From Ardenticatenales bacterium (GTDB lineage Bacteria > Chloroflexota > Anaerolineae > Promineifilales > Promineifilaceae): a stretch of 64,000 bases of DNA. Position numbers and translations under genes: made by a program. The notes beneath the pieces are model-generated. The model was not told where the DNA came from. It was given only the letters and a program-made list of their open reading frames with translations, and searched no databases. This document shows, piece after piece, positions 25,481 to 34,334 of the stretch (positions within the stretch are counted from its first letter, which is position 1; every line of letters starts with the position of its first letter). The stretch covers positions 496,001 through 560,000 of the forward strand of contig JACKBL010000004.1 in the NCBI GenBank assembly GCA_020634515.1. Direction: 5' to 3'.

Positions 25481-25960
25481 ATGAGAATACGATCTTTCCT
25501 ATTGGCTTTGTTGTCTATCTGGCTGCTTGCCGCCTGCACACACGCGCAATCCGACCAACAGGCGGCAGATCCATCAGGTAAACCCGTCATCACCGTTTAC
25601 CGGGCGCCTACCTGAGGCTGCTGTGGCGATTGGATCGCGTACATGGAAGACAATGGATACACGGTTCAGGTGGAAAATGCGGACAACCTCGCGGCCATCA
25701 AAGACCAGTATCATGTGCCCCCCTCGCTCCAATCTTGCCACACAGCCATCGTGGATGGCTACATTATAGAAGGCCACGTCCCCGTGGCCGACGTTGAGCG
25801 ACTTCTGACCGAACGGCCCGATATTGCCGGTCTGGCCGTGCCCGGAATGCCTATTGGCTCCCCTGGCATGGAAGTCGAAGGCGCGGCAGCCCAACCATAT
25901 GATGTCCTGGCCTTTGACAAGTCAGGCAACGTTTCCCTGTTTGCCAGTTATGGCAGTTAG
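25481..25960 (+). CDS. DUF411 lipoprotein, selenoprotein candidate with UGCC motif
   Basis: A 160-codon frame including stop, with one in-frame TGA at 25613-25615 (codon 45). The N-terminus is a lipoprotein signal (FLLALLSIWLLAAC, lipidated Cys19). The mature part reads ITVYRAPT-U-GCCGDWIAYMEDNGY, then SLQSCHTAIVDGYIIEGHVP and GMPIGSPGMEVEG: the DUF411 fold, where the usual motif is CGCCxxW. Selenocysteine thus replaces the first metal-binding or redox Cys, and Cys47, Cys48 and the later Cys are kept. AAAGGAG stands before the ATG. A 5-bp hairpin follows the TGA. DUF411 proteins are linked to copper or other metals; function here is inferred. The downstream part has no ribosome site, which argues against two separate genes. 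Confidence 0.82.
25613..25638 (+). promoter_or_regulatory. Recoding site: Sec UGA plus short SECIS-like hairpin
   Basis: After TGA and ten bases, GCGAT-TGG-ATCGC forms a perfect 5-bp stem with a triloop. Position matches bacterial SECIS elements; the stem is shorter than in the redoxin gene, so support is weaker. Confidence 0.5.
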
Positions 25961-26005
25961 GGTGTGACCTGGTTCAATTTCGCAGACAGAGCACTGGCAT
26001 TTTGC

Positions 26006-26050
26006 GCGTGGCGGCTTCCGCTCGCCCACATATGGGATTTTGCCCGGCCA
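26006..26050. repeat. Second copy of CATATG-associated intergenic element
   Basis: GCGTGGCGGCTTCCGCTCG followed by CCCACATATG matches the reverse complement of 8931-8960 (GCGTGGCGACTTCAGCC, then CCCACATATG). It lies in the 157-base gap between the DUF411 gene and the convergent glycosyltransferase. Confidence 0.5.
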
Positions 26051-26117
26051 CAACCACGACTCCCATCACCTATGTGGCTTTTGCCAGATGCGCGTCGCGG
26101 ATTGAACCAGGTCTGCA

Positions 26118-27239
26118 TCATGATGTTTCTGTAAATGGGATTGCGTGACCACCTCTGGCGTACACGTTCAGCGTCTCCCGCACCATCCGCCGCGGATCAA
26201 ACCGTTGCCGCACCAGGGCATGGGCGGCCTCGCCCAACGCCCGCGCCGCCTCGTGGTTTTCCGCCAGCCAGCACAACCCATCCGCCAGCGCTTGCGGATC
26301 GGCGGGCGGAACCAGCAGCGCCGTCTCGCCATGCGTCAGCAGTTCCGCCATCCCGTCCACCCGCGTCACCAGCAGCGGCAGCCGCTGTGCCGTGGCTTCC
26401 AACAGGGCGTAGGGCAGCCCTTCCGCCAATGAGGAGAGACAAAAAGCGTCGCTGGCGCGGAGCAATGCCGGCACATCCCGCCGAAAACCCGCCAGATGAA
26501 TCCGATCCCCCACCCCCGCGTCGGCAATGTGCGCCGTCAACTCCGGGCGCAGCCGCCCCTCCCCCACCAGCAGGCAGCGCAGTTGCGGGCAACGCCCCGC
26601 CGCCAGCCGCAGCGCCTCAACCAGATACGTATGCCCCTTTTGCGGCTCCAGCCGCCCCACCACCGTCACCACAAACGTCTCCGGTCCCCACCCCAGCGCC
26701 TGCCGCCAGCCATCGTCCGCCTCTGCCACGGCCATCCCCTCCAGGTCCACCGTATTATCTATCAAGGCCACATCCGTCACCCCCAGGTCGTGCAAATAAT
26801 CCCGGATCGATTGCGACACCGTCACAAAATGACAGCCCCACCATCGATTCAAATGCAGCACCTGCTCGTACAACTTCCCTCGCGCGGAATCATCTTGCAC
26901 CCGCCCATACGCCAGGTGTACCGTGGAAATACGTGCCGGCACACGCGCCAACCACGCCGCCAGCAATCCCCACAACTGGGACTGGGGATTGTGCGCATCC
27001 ACAACCGGGCACGAATGCCGGCGGATATACCGATACAGAGCCACCGCCAGGCGCGGATCGCCACGCCCATACGCCAGCGGCAGCACATTCAAGTTGGCGG
27101 CCAGCAGCCGTTCGTGTAAAACCGATCCCGGCAGCGTGGCCACGACGTAAGGCAGCCGCCCATGAAAGGCGCGCGCCAGGTCAAAAACGCGCACTTCCGC
27201 GCCGCCGTACCGTTTTGCTAATGCAACCAACAACACCAT
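26118..27239 (-). CDS. Glycosyltransferase family 4
   Basis: 373 residues, GT-B fold. The N-terminus has YGGAEVRVFDLARAF (acceptor-side loop), the middle VTVVGRLEPQKGHTYLVEAL, and the donor-binding C-terminal domain has DRIHLAGFRRDVPALLRASDAF and SSLAEGLPYALLEATAQRLP, including the E-x7-E type motif. Retaining transferases of this family add sugars to lipid-linked intermediates at the cytoplasmic face. It is the only minus-strand gene of the polysaccharide region, divergent from the chain-length gene. Confidence 0.9.
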   Translation of the reverse strand: MVLLVALAKRYGGAEVRVFDLARAFHGRLPYVVATLPGSVLHERLLAANLNVLPLAYGRGDPRLAVALYRYIRRHSCPVVDAHNPQSQLWGLLAAWLARVPARISTVHLAYGRVQDDSARGKLYEQVLHLNRWWGCHFVTVSQSIRDYLHDLGVTDVALIDNTVDLEGMAVAEADDGWRQALGWGPETFVVTVVGRLEPQKGHTYLVEALRLAAGRCPQLRCLLVGEGRLRPELTAHIADAGVGDRIHLAGFRRDVPALLRASDAFCLSSLAEGLPYALLEATAQRLPLLVTRVDGMAELLTHGETALLVPPADPQALADGLCWLAENHEAARALGEAAHALVRQRFDPRRMVRETLNVYARGGHAIPFTETS

Positions 27240-27266
27240 GGGTTTTTCCTGCCTAACTGCCCATCA

Positions 27267-27299
27267 ACCTTCCCGGAAGCTTTGAGCTTCCGGGAAGGT
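27267..27299. repeat. Perfect CTTCCCGGAAGC hairpin, solo copy
   Basis: ACCTTCCCGGAAGCT, loop TTG, AGCTTCCGGGAAGGT: a perfect 15-bp stem, sharing both arms with the three tandem units at 21339-21576. It lies between divergent genes. Confidence 0.75.
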
Positions 27300-27476
27300 A
27301 ATCGTGTCTCAATCCTATCCGACGCCCCGGTGGGCATCAATGACCCGAAAGGTACAATAACACCCCGGTAGATCGCGCCCCTGGCGCGCCCGCACCGAAA
27401 AAGCCTCAAGCCAATCCCCAAAATCGCGCCTTTTCCGGATCGATATTTTTCCGGATTGGCCTTACAGGACAGACCT

Positions 27477-28109
27477 ATGCTCAACCCGCTCACTTACATT
27501 CGCGCCCTGCTCCACGGCTGGTGGATACTGCTGGCCGCGCTCTGCCTCAGCACGGGCGCGGGCCTGGCCTACAGCTACAGCCAGCAGCCCGTGTACAAGG
27601 CGGAGACAACCTTTATCGCCAATCCCAGCCTGAATGCCGGCAGCACGGGCGAACTACTAGACCGCATCGACACGCTGGCGCGCCGCACCGGATTGGTAAC
27701 AAACTATTGCGAGATTTTGCGGAGCGCGTTGATCATAGACCAGGCCGTGGCGATTTTGAATGTGCCGGCATCCGCCATTAACCCCTACGACGTAAGCTGC
27801 GTCGTCCTGCCCGACGCCAGCATCCTCCAACTCAAAGTCAAAGGCCCCTCCCCCCTCCTCGCCGCCGACCTGGCAAACGCCATTGGCGCCGCCGGCCTCA
27901 GCTACCTCACCAACCTCTACGACATCTTCGAACTGCGCCAGCTCGATCCCGCCACTCCCGCCTCCTATCCCGACTCCCCCAACCACACCACCGACCTCAC
28001 CCTGTCCCTCGTCCTCGGACTCGTTGGCGGCATCGGCCTCATCGTCCTACGACAAGCCCTGCTCGACTTCTTCCGCTCACCCGCCATCGCGGAAACCCCC
28101 CATGCGTGA
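27477..28109 (+). CDS. Polysaccharide chain-length determinant (Wzz-like)
   Basis: About 210 residues. An N-terminal helix (LHGWWILLAALCLSTGAGLAYSYS) is followed by a beta/coiled periplasmic part (YKAETTFIANPS) and a C-terminal helix (LSLVLGLVGGIGLIVLRQ). This is the Wzz/PCP arrangement without a BY-kinase domain. The ATG at 27477 follows ACAGGACAG. The last codons overlap the ligase/polymerase gene (ATGCGTGA), so the two are coupled. Confidence 0.8.
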   Translation: MLNPLTYIRALLHGWWILLAALCLSTGAGLAYSYSQQPVYKAETTFIANPSLNAGSTGELLDRIDTLARRTGLVTNYCEILRSALIIDQAVAILNVPASAINPYDVSCVVLPDASILQLKVKGPSPLLAADLANAIGAAGLSYLTNLYDIFELRQLDPATPASYPDSPNHTTDLTLSLVLGLVGGIGLIVLRQALLDFFRSPAIAETPHA

Positions 28110-29589
28110 CCGTTCGCTCCCGTTCCAGCCTCCTCCGGCGCTGATCACCCTGTTCGCGCTAGGCCTCGTCGGCAGCGTCATGCTGGCGCTCCTGCTGATC
28201 CTGGTCGGCTACAACGGCCAGCGCCTGGGGCTGCTGCTCATCAGCGGCCTGCTGGCGGCGGGCGCGGGCGCGGCCATCCTGTGGCAGCCGCAATTGGGCG
28301 CATACGTCCTCGTCGTCACCATCTGCACCAATATGTCCACGGTATTCACCGACCAGGGGCTGCCCTCCATCACCAAACCGCTGGTAGCCCTGATTTTCGC
28401 CGGACTGCTGCTCAATCGCCTGTTCACCCGCCGTCCGCTGCCCCGTTTCGGCTGGGTGGAGTGGTCCATGCTGGCCTATGGCTGCGTCTGGGTCGCTTCC
28501 GGCTTTGTTGCCCGGCATCAATGGATCGTGATGAGCCTGATCACCGATTTTGGCAAGGATTTTCTCATCCTGGTTTGCATCGTGGCCGCGCTGGAAGAGC
28601 CGCGACACTGGCGGCGCGCGCTGTGGCTGGCGCTGTGGGCGGTGACGGCGTTGGCGGCGCTGGGCAGCTACCAGGTGTTGACGGGAAATTATGGGCAGAC
28701 GTTCTACGGTTTTGCCGGCAACAGCAACGAACAAGTCCTCTCTGGCGTGTTGGGATACCGCCTTATCGGCCCCCTCAGCGACCCCAACTTCTATGGCCTC
28801 ATCCTCTCCGCCGTCTTCCCCCTGGCCATCTACCGCTTCCTCGACGAATCCCGCCTCCTCTACCGCCTCGCGGCGGCGGGCGCGGCCCTGCTCATCCTCT
28901 TCGCCATCGTCAACACCTACAGCCGCGGCGCCCTCGTCATCCTCTTCGTCTGCGCCCTTTTTCTGCTGTGGGAGCGGCGCGTGCGCCCCGCCTCCCTCGT
29001 CCTGATCGGTCTGGCGGGACTGCTGCTGTGGCTGATCATGCCCGCCTCCTACAGCGAACGGCTGCGCGGCGTCACCGACGTCCTCAGCGGGGACGCCAAC
29101 GTGCGCGACGAAAGCTCCCTGCGCGGGCGCGCCAGCGAATTCATCTCCGGCCTGATGATGTTTGCCGACCACCCCGTGCTGGGCGTGGGCGTGGGCAATT
29201 TCTCCAGCGAATACCAGACCTACGCCAGCGAATTGGGGCTGGAATATCGCGCCAAACCACGCGAAGCGCACTCCCTCTACGTGGAGACGCTGGCGGAAAC
29301 GGGATTGATCGGCATATCGGCCCTCGGCCTGCTCTTTGGCGGCCTGCTGCTGCGTCTGAACCAGATACGGCGGCATCTGCGGCCGCGTGACCCGCGCGCG
29401 GCCATCTGGATCACCTCGCTCCTCCTCTGCATCCTCGCCTACCTCACCGGCAGCATCTTCCTGCACGGTGACTACATTCGCTATTTGTGGCTGCTGGTGT
29501 CGTTGGCGGCGGCGGCCATCCATCTCTATCCGCTCCCCGGCCAGGAACATCGTTCCGCCGGGGAGATTCATGCCCGTACCGCATCATGA
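28102..29589 (+). CDS. O-antigen ligase/polymerase-family membrane protein (Wzy-like)
   Basis: 495 residues with about eleven hydrophobic helices. The large loop between late helices carries RGRASEFISGLMMFADHPVLGVGVGNF and the conserved EAHSLYVETLAETGL, the Wzy_C signature of O-antigen ligase and polymerase families. The start at 28102 is the ATG overlapping the Wzz-like stop. It polymerises or ligates lipid-linked repeat units outside the membrane. Confidence 0.9.
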   Translation: MRDRSLPFQPPPALITLFALGLVGSVMLALLLILVGYNGQRLGLLLISGLLAAGAGAAILWQPQLGAYVLVVTICTNMSTVFTDQGLPSITKPLVALIFAGLLLNRLFTRRPLPRFGWVEWSMLAYGCVWVASGFVARHQWIVMSLITDFGKDFLILVCIVAALEEPRHWRRALWLALWAVTALAALGSYQVLTGNYGQTFYGFAGNSNEQVLSGVLGYRLIGPLSDPNFYGLILSAVFPLAIYRFLDESRLLYRLAAAGAALLILFAIVNTYSRGALVILFVCALFLLWERRVRPASLVLIGLAGLLLWLIMPASYSERLRGVTDVLSGDANVRDESSLRGRASEFISGLMMFADHPVLGVGVGNFSSEYQTYASELGLEYRAKPREAHSLYVETLAETGLIGISALGLLFGGLLLRLNQIRRHLRPRDPRAAIWITSLLLCILAYLTGSIFLHGDYIRYLWLLVSLAAAAIHLYPLPGQEHRSAGEIHARTAS

Positions 29590-31043
29590 CCACGCAAGCC
29601 GTCGATTCCCACAACGTCACCCGCCGCACCGCGCAAGCCGTCATCTGGAACTATCTCTCCTTCGGCCTGGGCAAGCTGCTGGTGCTTGTCTCCACGGGCA
29701 TTCTCGCCCGCCTGTTGGACAAGGAGGATTTCGGCCTGGTCGGCTTTGCCACGTTGACCATCAACTACCTCTCCGTCATCCAGGACCTGGGGCTGGGCGC
29801 GGCCCTCATCTACCGCCGCGACCGTGTGCAGGAAGCGGCGAATACGGTCTTTACCATGAATCTGGCCGTGGGCGTGCTGCTGTCCGCGCTCACGGCCCTG
29901 GTCGCCCCCGCCGTGGCCGTCTACTTCCGCGAACCGGAGGTGACGCCGTTGCTGCGCCTGCTGGGTCTGACGTTTATCCTGAACGCGCTGGGGGCGATTC
30001 ATATTGTGCGCTTGCAGCGGGAACTCGCTTTTGGACGGAAGATGATTCCCGATCTGGCACGGGCGACGGTGAAGGGATTTGCCGGCATTGGCTTCGCTCT
30101 CCTCGGTCTGGGGGCATGGTCACTCGTCTGGGGACAAATTGCCGGCATCATCGCCGGTGTCATCCTCGCCTGGGTCGTCTTCCCCTGGCTGCCCCGGCTG
30201 CAAATTGAGCGAGAAATCGCCGGCTCCATGTTTCGCTACGGCGCATCCATGCTGGGCATCAACATCCTCGGCGCACTCGTCAGCAACATCGACTACGTCA
30301 TCGTCGGGCGCGTCCTGGGCGACGAAGCCCTGGGCGTGTACACTCTGGCCTACCGCCTGCCTGAACTACTCATCCTCAACATCCTCTGGGTCGTCAGCGC
30401 CGCCGTCTTTCCTGCCTACGCCGCCCTGCAAAAAGACCCAGACACGCTGCGGCGCGGCTTCCTGGTGACACTGCGCTTCCTGGAACTGGTCAGCGTCCCC
30501 CTCTGCCTGGGGCTGTTCCTCGTCGCCGATCCGCTGGTGCGCGTCGCCTTTGGCGAAAAATGGCTGGAAGCCGTGCCCGTGGTGCGCATTCTGGCCCTGT
30601 TCATGCTGGCCCGTTCCGTGGGTAGCAACGTCGGTGACGTGTACAAAGCGATTGGCCGCCCGGATATTTTGGTTAAACTGGGGCTGATCATCCTGCCGCC
30701 ACTCGTCGCGGCCCTTTGGTATGGAACGCGCTACGGGCTGGTGGGCGTGGCGCTGGCGCACCTGGCCCTGGCATTTGTGCGCACCGGGCTGCGCCTGTGG
30801 GTGGCGACGCGGCAAATGGACGTGGGATGGCGGGAGATGGTGGCGGAGGTGATGCCGGCATTCGCCGCCGGCCTCGCGCTTCTGGCAACAGGAATCCCCG
30901 CCCTCTGGTTCACCCGCGCCCTCCCCCCACTCGCCCGCCTGCTCCTGATCACCGCCGCCGGCGGCATCGGCTACCTGTCCATCGCCTGGCTGCTCGCCCG
31001 CGACTCGCTGCGCCACGCCTACCACATCGTGCGCGCCCGCTAA
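29586..31043 (+). CDS. Lipopolysaccharide/exopolysaccharide flippase (Wzx-like)
   Basis: 485 residues, about fourteen helices, MOP-superfamily. The N-terminus AVIWNYLSFGLGKLLVLVSTGILARLLDKEDFGLVGFA and FRYGASMLGINILGALVSNIDYVIVGRVLGDEALGVYTLAYRLPEL are typical of polysaccharide flippases that move undecaprenyl-linked units across the membrane. The ATG overlaps the previous stop as ATGA. With the Wzz- and Wzy-like genes it completes a Wzx/Wzy pathway. Confidence 0.92.
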   Translation: MTTQAVDSHNVTRRTAQAVIWNYLSFGLGKLLVLVSTGILARLLDKEDFGLVGFATLTINYLSVIQDLGLGAALIYRRDRVQEAANTVFTMNLAVGVLLSALTALVAPAVAVYFREPEVTPLLRLLGLTFILNALGAIHIVRLQRELAFGRKMIPDLARATVKGFAGIGFALLGLGAWSLVWGQIAGIIAGVILAWVVFPWLPRLQIEREIAGSMFRYGASMLGINILGALVSNIDYVIVGRVLGDEALGVYTLAYRLPELLILNILWVVSAAVFPAYAALQKDPDTLRRGFLVTLRFLELVSVPLCLGLFLVADPLVRVAFGEKWLEAVPVVRILALFMLARSVGSNVGDVYKAIGRPDILVKLGLIILPPLVAALWYGTRYGLVGVALAHLALAFVRTGLRLWVATRQMDVGWREMVAEVMPAFAAGLALLATGIPALWFTRALPPLARLLLITAAGGIGYLSIAWLLARDSLRHAYHIVRAR

Positions 31044-31064
31044 CCGCGTCGCGGCCCAAAACCT

Positions 31065-33773
31065 ATGAGACAAAAACACCTTTTCCTCCCGCTCCGAAGC
31101 CTGCTCGCCGCCGGCCTGCTGCTGCTTCTCCTGCTCGGCGGACTACGCCGCCTCCCCCCCGCGCGCGCGCAGGCCCCCACCCCAACTACATCCCCCGCGG
31201 GCGTCTTCGATTTCACCCTCGCCGACCTGGGACAAAGCACCGGCGTCCTGCTCTCGCCGCGCGGCGAACTAGCCATCCCTTTTACCACCCCCAAAGATTG
31301 GGCCATTCGCGGCGAAGAAAGCACCATTACACTCCATTACGACATCTTTTATGCCGGCAACGCCACCCCAACCTACCTGCCGCCACAACTAGACGGCGCG
31401 CGCGTCCACGTCAGCCTCAATGGTATCGAACTGGCAACCTTCATTCCCCGCCCCACCAACGACGCCACCTTGCGCCTGCCCATTCCCTTTGGAGCCGTCA
31501 TCGACCCGGAAGCCAACGACCACACCCTGCAACTCACCCTCTACGCCGGCCCCGACTGCACGGAGTTGGACAGCATCCGCCTCGTCCTCCACGATGACAC
31601 GCAAATCCACCTCGCCTACACCACCCTGCCCCCGGTCACGGACCTCTCCACCTTCCCGCGCCCCCTCTGGCGCGAGCGCCTGACGCCAGAGACGAGCCTC
31701 ATCGTGTTGCCCGACGCCTTCAGCGACGCCGACCTCAGCGCCGCCGCCGCCGCCGCCGCCGCCATCGGCCAGAAAACGGACGGCGCCGTGCGCACGGCGA
31801 TCGTCACCGCCGCCGCGCTCACGCCCAACCAGTTGGCGCAAAATGACATCGTGGCTGTGGGGCAGCCGGAGCAAAACGCCTTCACCGCCGACCTGTATGC
31901 GCGCGGCCTGCTGCCCACGCGCCTGCGCGCCCAACCCGCCGACCTGAATGTGACCACAACCGACACCACGTATACGCTTGGCTTGCAAGCGCGTTCCCCC
32001 GTCTCCGCGCTCACGGGCGCGCGCCTCGTGGCGGAACTGCCCCCCTTCCACACGTTCGCCGCCTGCGCGGGGGATTGTTACGCCAATGGGCGGCTGGTTT
32101 CCTGGGATATTCCCATCAGCGGGACCATGACGGCGACTTTGCAAATCAACTTTAACGACCGGCCCGTGCCGGCATCCACCACCCCCATCACCCTCACCAT
32201 CGTCAACAGCGCCGGTGGTCCCCTCTATGCCCGCGGCAGCGGCACCGCCGCCACGGACACCGCCAGCGTCCTCTACGACCAGGACCGCGCCATCCTCTAC
32301 CCCGACGATGGCCTGCTGCAACTCATCCCCTCCCCGGACAGCCCAGACCACGTCGTCCTCGTCGTCACCGGCGCATCCGGCGCAGGCGTCCTCAAAGCGG
32401 CGCGCGCCCTCTCCAGCGCCGAACCCGTCCTCAGCTTTGGCGGCAGCACCGCCATCATTCGCGCCGTGCGTCCCTGGACGCAGCCAACAACCGGCCTGGC
32501 GGCGCTGCCGCAAACGTTCTCATTGGCCGACCTCGGCTATCGCGGCGCGCTGCTGCAAGGCATTGGCCGCAAAACCTCCTCCATCAGCTTCGACGTGCCC
32601 GCCAACTGGCGCATCCTGTCCGGAAGCAGCCTCACCCTCCACTACATCCAGTCCAACGCGCTCAATCCCACCCTCTCCAGCCTTAGCGTGGAACTGAACG
32701 GCAACCCCATCGGCGCGGCGTCCAGCGTCGCCGGCGGCGGAACGCAGCAGTTGGTCGTGCCATTGGAGCCAGACGACCTGCCGCCCGGCAGCCACAACCG
32801 GCTCCGCTTCATAGCCGAGATGGGGCTGGACGATCCCTGCCTGCCGGAAGATACGCCGCTGGCCTGGATGCGCATTGACAACGGCAGTCTGCTGACGCTG
32901 CCACGCCAGGTGGTGACGACCACATTGGCCGCCGGCGATTGGCAAAACCTGGACGGCCCCGCCCTCGACTTGCGGAACGTGGTGTTTGTGCTGCCGGATG
33001 CGCCCAACGGCGTGGAGTTGGCCGCGCTGGGGCAATTGGCGAACCGATTGGGGCAGGAGACAACGGGAGCCGGGCTATCGCCACAAGTGGCGCGCGGCGC
33101 GCTGGACACGGGGGCGCTGGTGGAGCAGTTTGTCATCGCCGTGGGGCGACCCACGCGCAACGCCTTCGTTGCCGCGCAAAACGAGGCACTGCCGCAGCCA
33201 TTTTTGCCGGGGAGCGACGTGCCGCGCGAGACGGTGGGGTCGGTTGTCTACCGCCTGGGCGCGGATGCCAGCCTGGGGATTATTGAGATCATGCCTGCGC
33301 CGTGGTCCCCCGCCCACCCTTTCCTCCTCATCAGCGGCTCCACGGATGAAGGCGTCGCCTGGGCCGGCCACGCCTACGCGGACCCCACGTTGTCCGGGGG
33401 CATTGATGGCAGCGTGACGCTGGTGCAGGATGAGCGCCTCGTCTCTTTTGATGCCAATGTGGACAGCGGCGGCGCGGTCGGCGCCATCAATGACCTCACC
33501 GGCGCGCCGACACAGATCGATCTGGTGATGCCCGCGCCCACGGCGGCGGCCACGGCGGTCGCTGCCGCGCCCACCGGGGTCGCCCCCACCGCCGCCGCCG
33601 CCGCGATAGTCACGGTGACGCCCGCCAGTTCGCTGCCGGACCGGTATGCGCCGCCGGACAGCGCCCCATCCCCGGCGACGCGCGCCCTCATTGTGGGCTT
33701 GCTGGCGGTGGGTGCGCTGCTGGCGGTGGGCGGGACGCTGTTTAGCTGGCGCAAATCCAGGAAGGGGGGGTAA
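31065..33773 (+). CDS. BcsB-like polysaccharide synthase regulatory subunit
   Basis: 902 residues. A signal peptide (LRSLLAAGLLLLLLLGG) precedes two similar halves that each start with a jelly-roll domain: FTLADLGQSTGVLLSPRGE (from ~residue 46) and FSLADLGYRGALLQGIGRK (from ~485). Each is followed by an alpha/beta region (SLIVLPDAFSDADL; VVFVLPDAPNGVEL), as in BcsB of cellulose synthase. A C-terminal helix (ALIVGLLAVGALLAVGG) anchors it. A GCC repeat codes for a run of nine alanines near residue 228. No BcsA-like synthase is in the window, so it may work with a different exopolysaccharide system. Confidence 0.82.
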   Translation: MRQKHLFLPLRSLLAAGLLLLLLLGGLRRLPPARAQAPTPTTSPAGVFDFTLADLGQSTGVLLSPRGELAIPFTTPKDWAIRGEESTITLHYDIFYAGNATPTYLPPQLDGARVHVSLNGIELATFIPRPTNDATLRLPIPFGAVIDPEANDHTLQLTLYAGPDCTELDSIRLVLHDDTQIHLAYTTLPPVTDLSTFPRPLWRERLTPETSLIVLPDAFSDADLSAAAAAAAAIGQKTDGAVRTAIVTAAALTPNQLAQNDIVAVGQPEQNAFTADLYARGLLPTRLRAQPADLNVTTTDTTYTLGLQARSPVSALTGARLVAELPPFHTFAACAGDCYANGRLVSWDIPISGTMTATLQINFNDRPVPASTTPITLTIVNSAGGPLYARGSGTAATDTASVLYDQDRAILYPDDGLLQLIPSPDSPDHVVLVVTGASGAGVLKAARALSSAEPVLSFGGSTAIIRAVRPWTQPTTGLAALPQTFSLADLGYRGALLQGIGRKTSSISFDVPANWRILSGSSLTLHYIQSNALNPTLSSLSVELNGNPIGAASSVAGGGTQQLVVPLEPDDLPPGSHNRLRFIAEMGLDDPCLPEDTPLAWMRIDNGSLLTLPRQVVTTTLAAGDWQNLDGPALDLRNVVFVLPDAPNGVELAALGQLANRLGQETTGAGLSPQVARGALDTGALVEQFVIAVGRPTRNAFVAAQNEALPQPFLPGSDVPRETVGSVVYRLGADASLGIIEIMPAPWSPAHPFLLISGSTDEGVAWAGHAYADPTLSGGIDGSVTLVQDERLVSFDANVDSGGAVGAINDLTGAPTQIDLVMPAPTAAATAVAAAPTGVAPTAAAAAIVTVTPASSLPDRYAPPDSAPSPATRALIVGLLAVGALLAVGGTLFSWRKSRKGG

Positions 33774-33776
33774 GTT

Positions 33777-34334
33777 GTGGCTGGTGGTGGGACGGATTGG
33801 CGGTTTTTGCCGGAAATGCCGGCATCCGGGCGTGCCCTCCTGCTTGATCCTCCCGATGAAGGGCTGGCCGCCAGTTTCGCCGTGACCCTGTTGGCGACTG
33901 GGGAACCGTTGCCCGCCGCCGCGTCCCCGTTTGACCTGATCGCCTTGCCGGATGGATTGCGCGTGGTGGACCAGTTGCCGGCATTCGCGCACCATCTGCA
34001 TCCGAGGGGAACCTTGTTCATCAGCTTTGCCACGCCGTGGAGACGAAGGGGGCATGCCGTCGCCACGCCCCGCCAGGTACGGCGGCGGTTGCGGCAGGCG
34101 GGTTTGCGTCCCGTGGCCGTTTATGGCCTGTGGCCCGACCATCTGCGCCCGACTTACATTTTCCCCCTGACGTCGGCGGCGTTGCGGTTTGTCTTTTGGC
34201 GCGTTTTGCGTAAAATGCCGGCATTCCCGCGCCAAATCCTGACCCACCCCTTTTTCATGCGCCTGCTCATCCCTTTCCTTCCCGCTTACGCCATCATTGC
34301 CACCCCCGCCGCTGATGACGACCGTTCGATCTGA
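33777..34334 (+). CDS. Hypothetical protein, possible truncated methyltransferase-like
   Basis: 185 residues from a GTG three bases after the BcsB-like stop, so probably co-translated. The stretch FDLIALPDGLRVVDQLPAFAHHLHPRGTLFISF and RQVRRRLRQAGL resembles the C-terminal half of a class I methyltransferase (post-motif strand plus helix), but the SAM-binding glycine loop is missing. TSAALRFVFWRVLRK and a hydrophobic C-terminus follow. I do not recognise a family with confidence. Confidence 0.55.
   Translation: MAGGGTDWRFLPEMPASGRALLLDPPDEGLAASFAVTLLATGEPLPAAASPFDLIALPDGLRVVDQLPAFAHHLHPRGTLFISFATPWRRRGHAVATPRQVRRRLRQAGLRPVAVYGLWPDHLRPTYIFPLTSAALRFVFWRVLRKMPAFPRQILTHPFFMRLLIPFLPAYAIIATPAADDDRSI

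Noticed and set aside
25481..25960. DUF411 gene as a plain pseudogene or two separate genes
   Set aside because: The TGA falls exactly on a motif Cys, sequence on both sides is undamaged, and the second half has no start signal.
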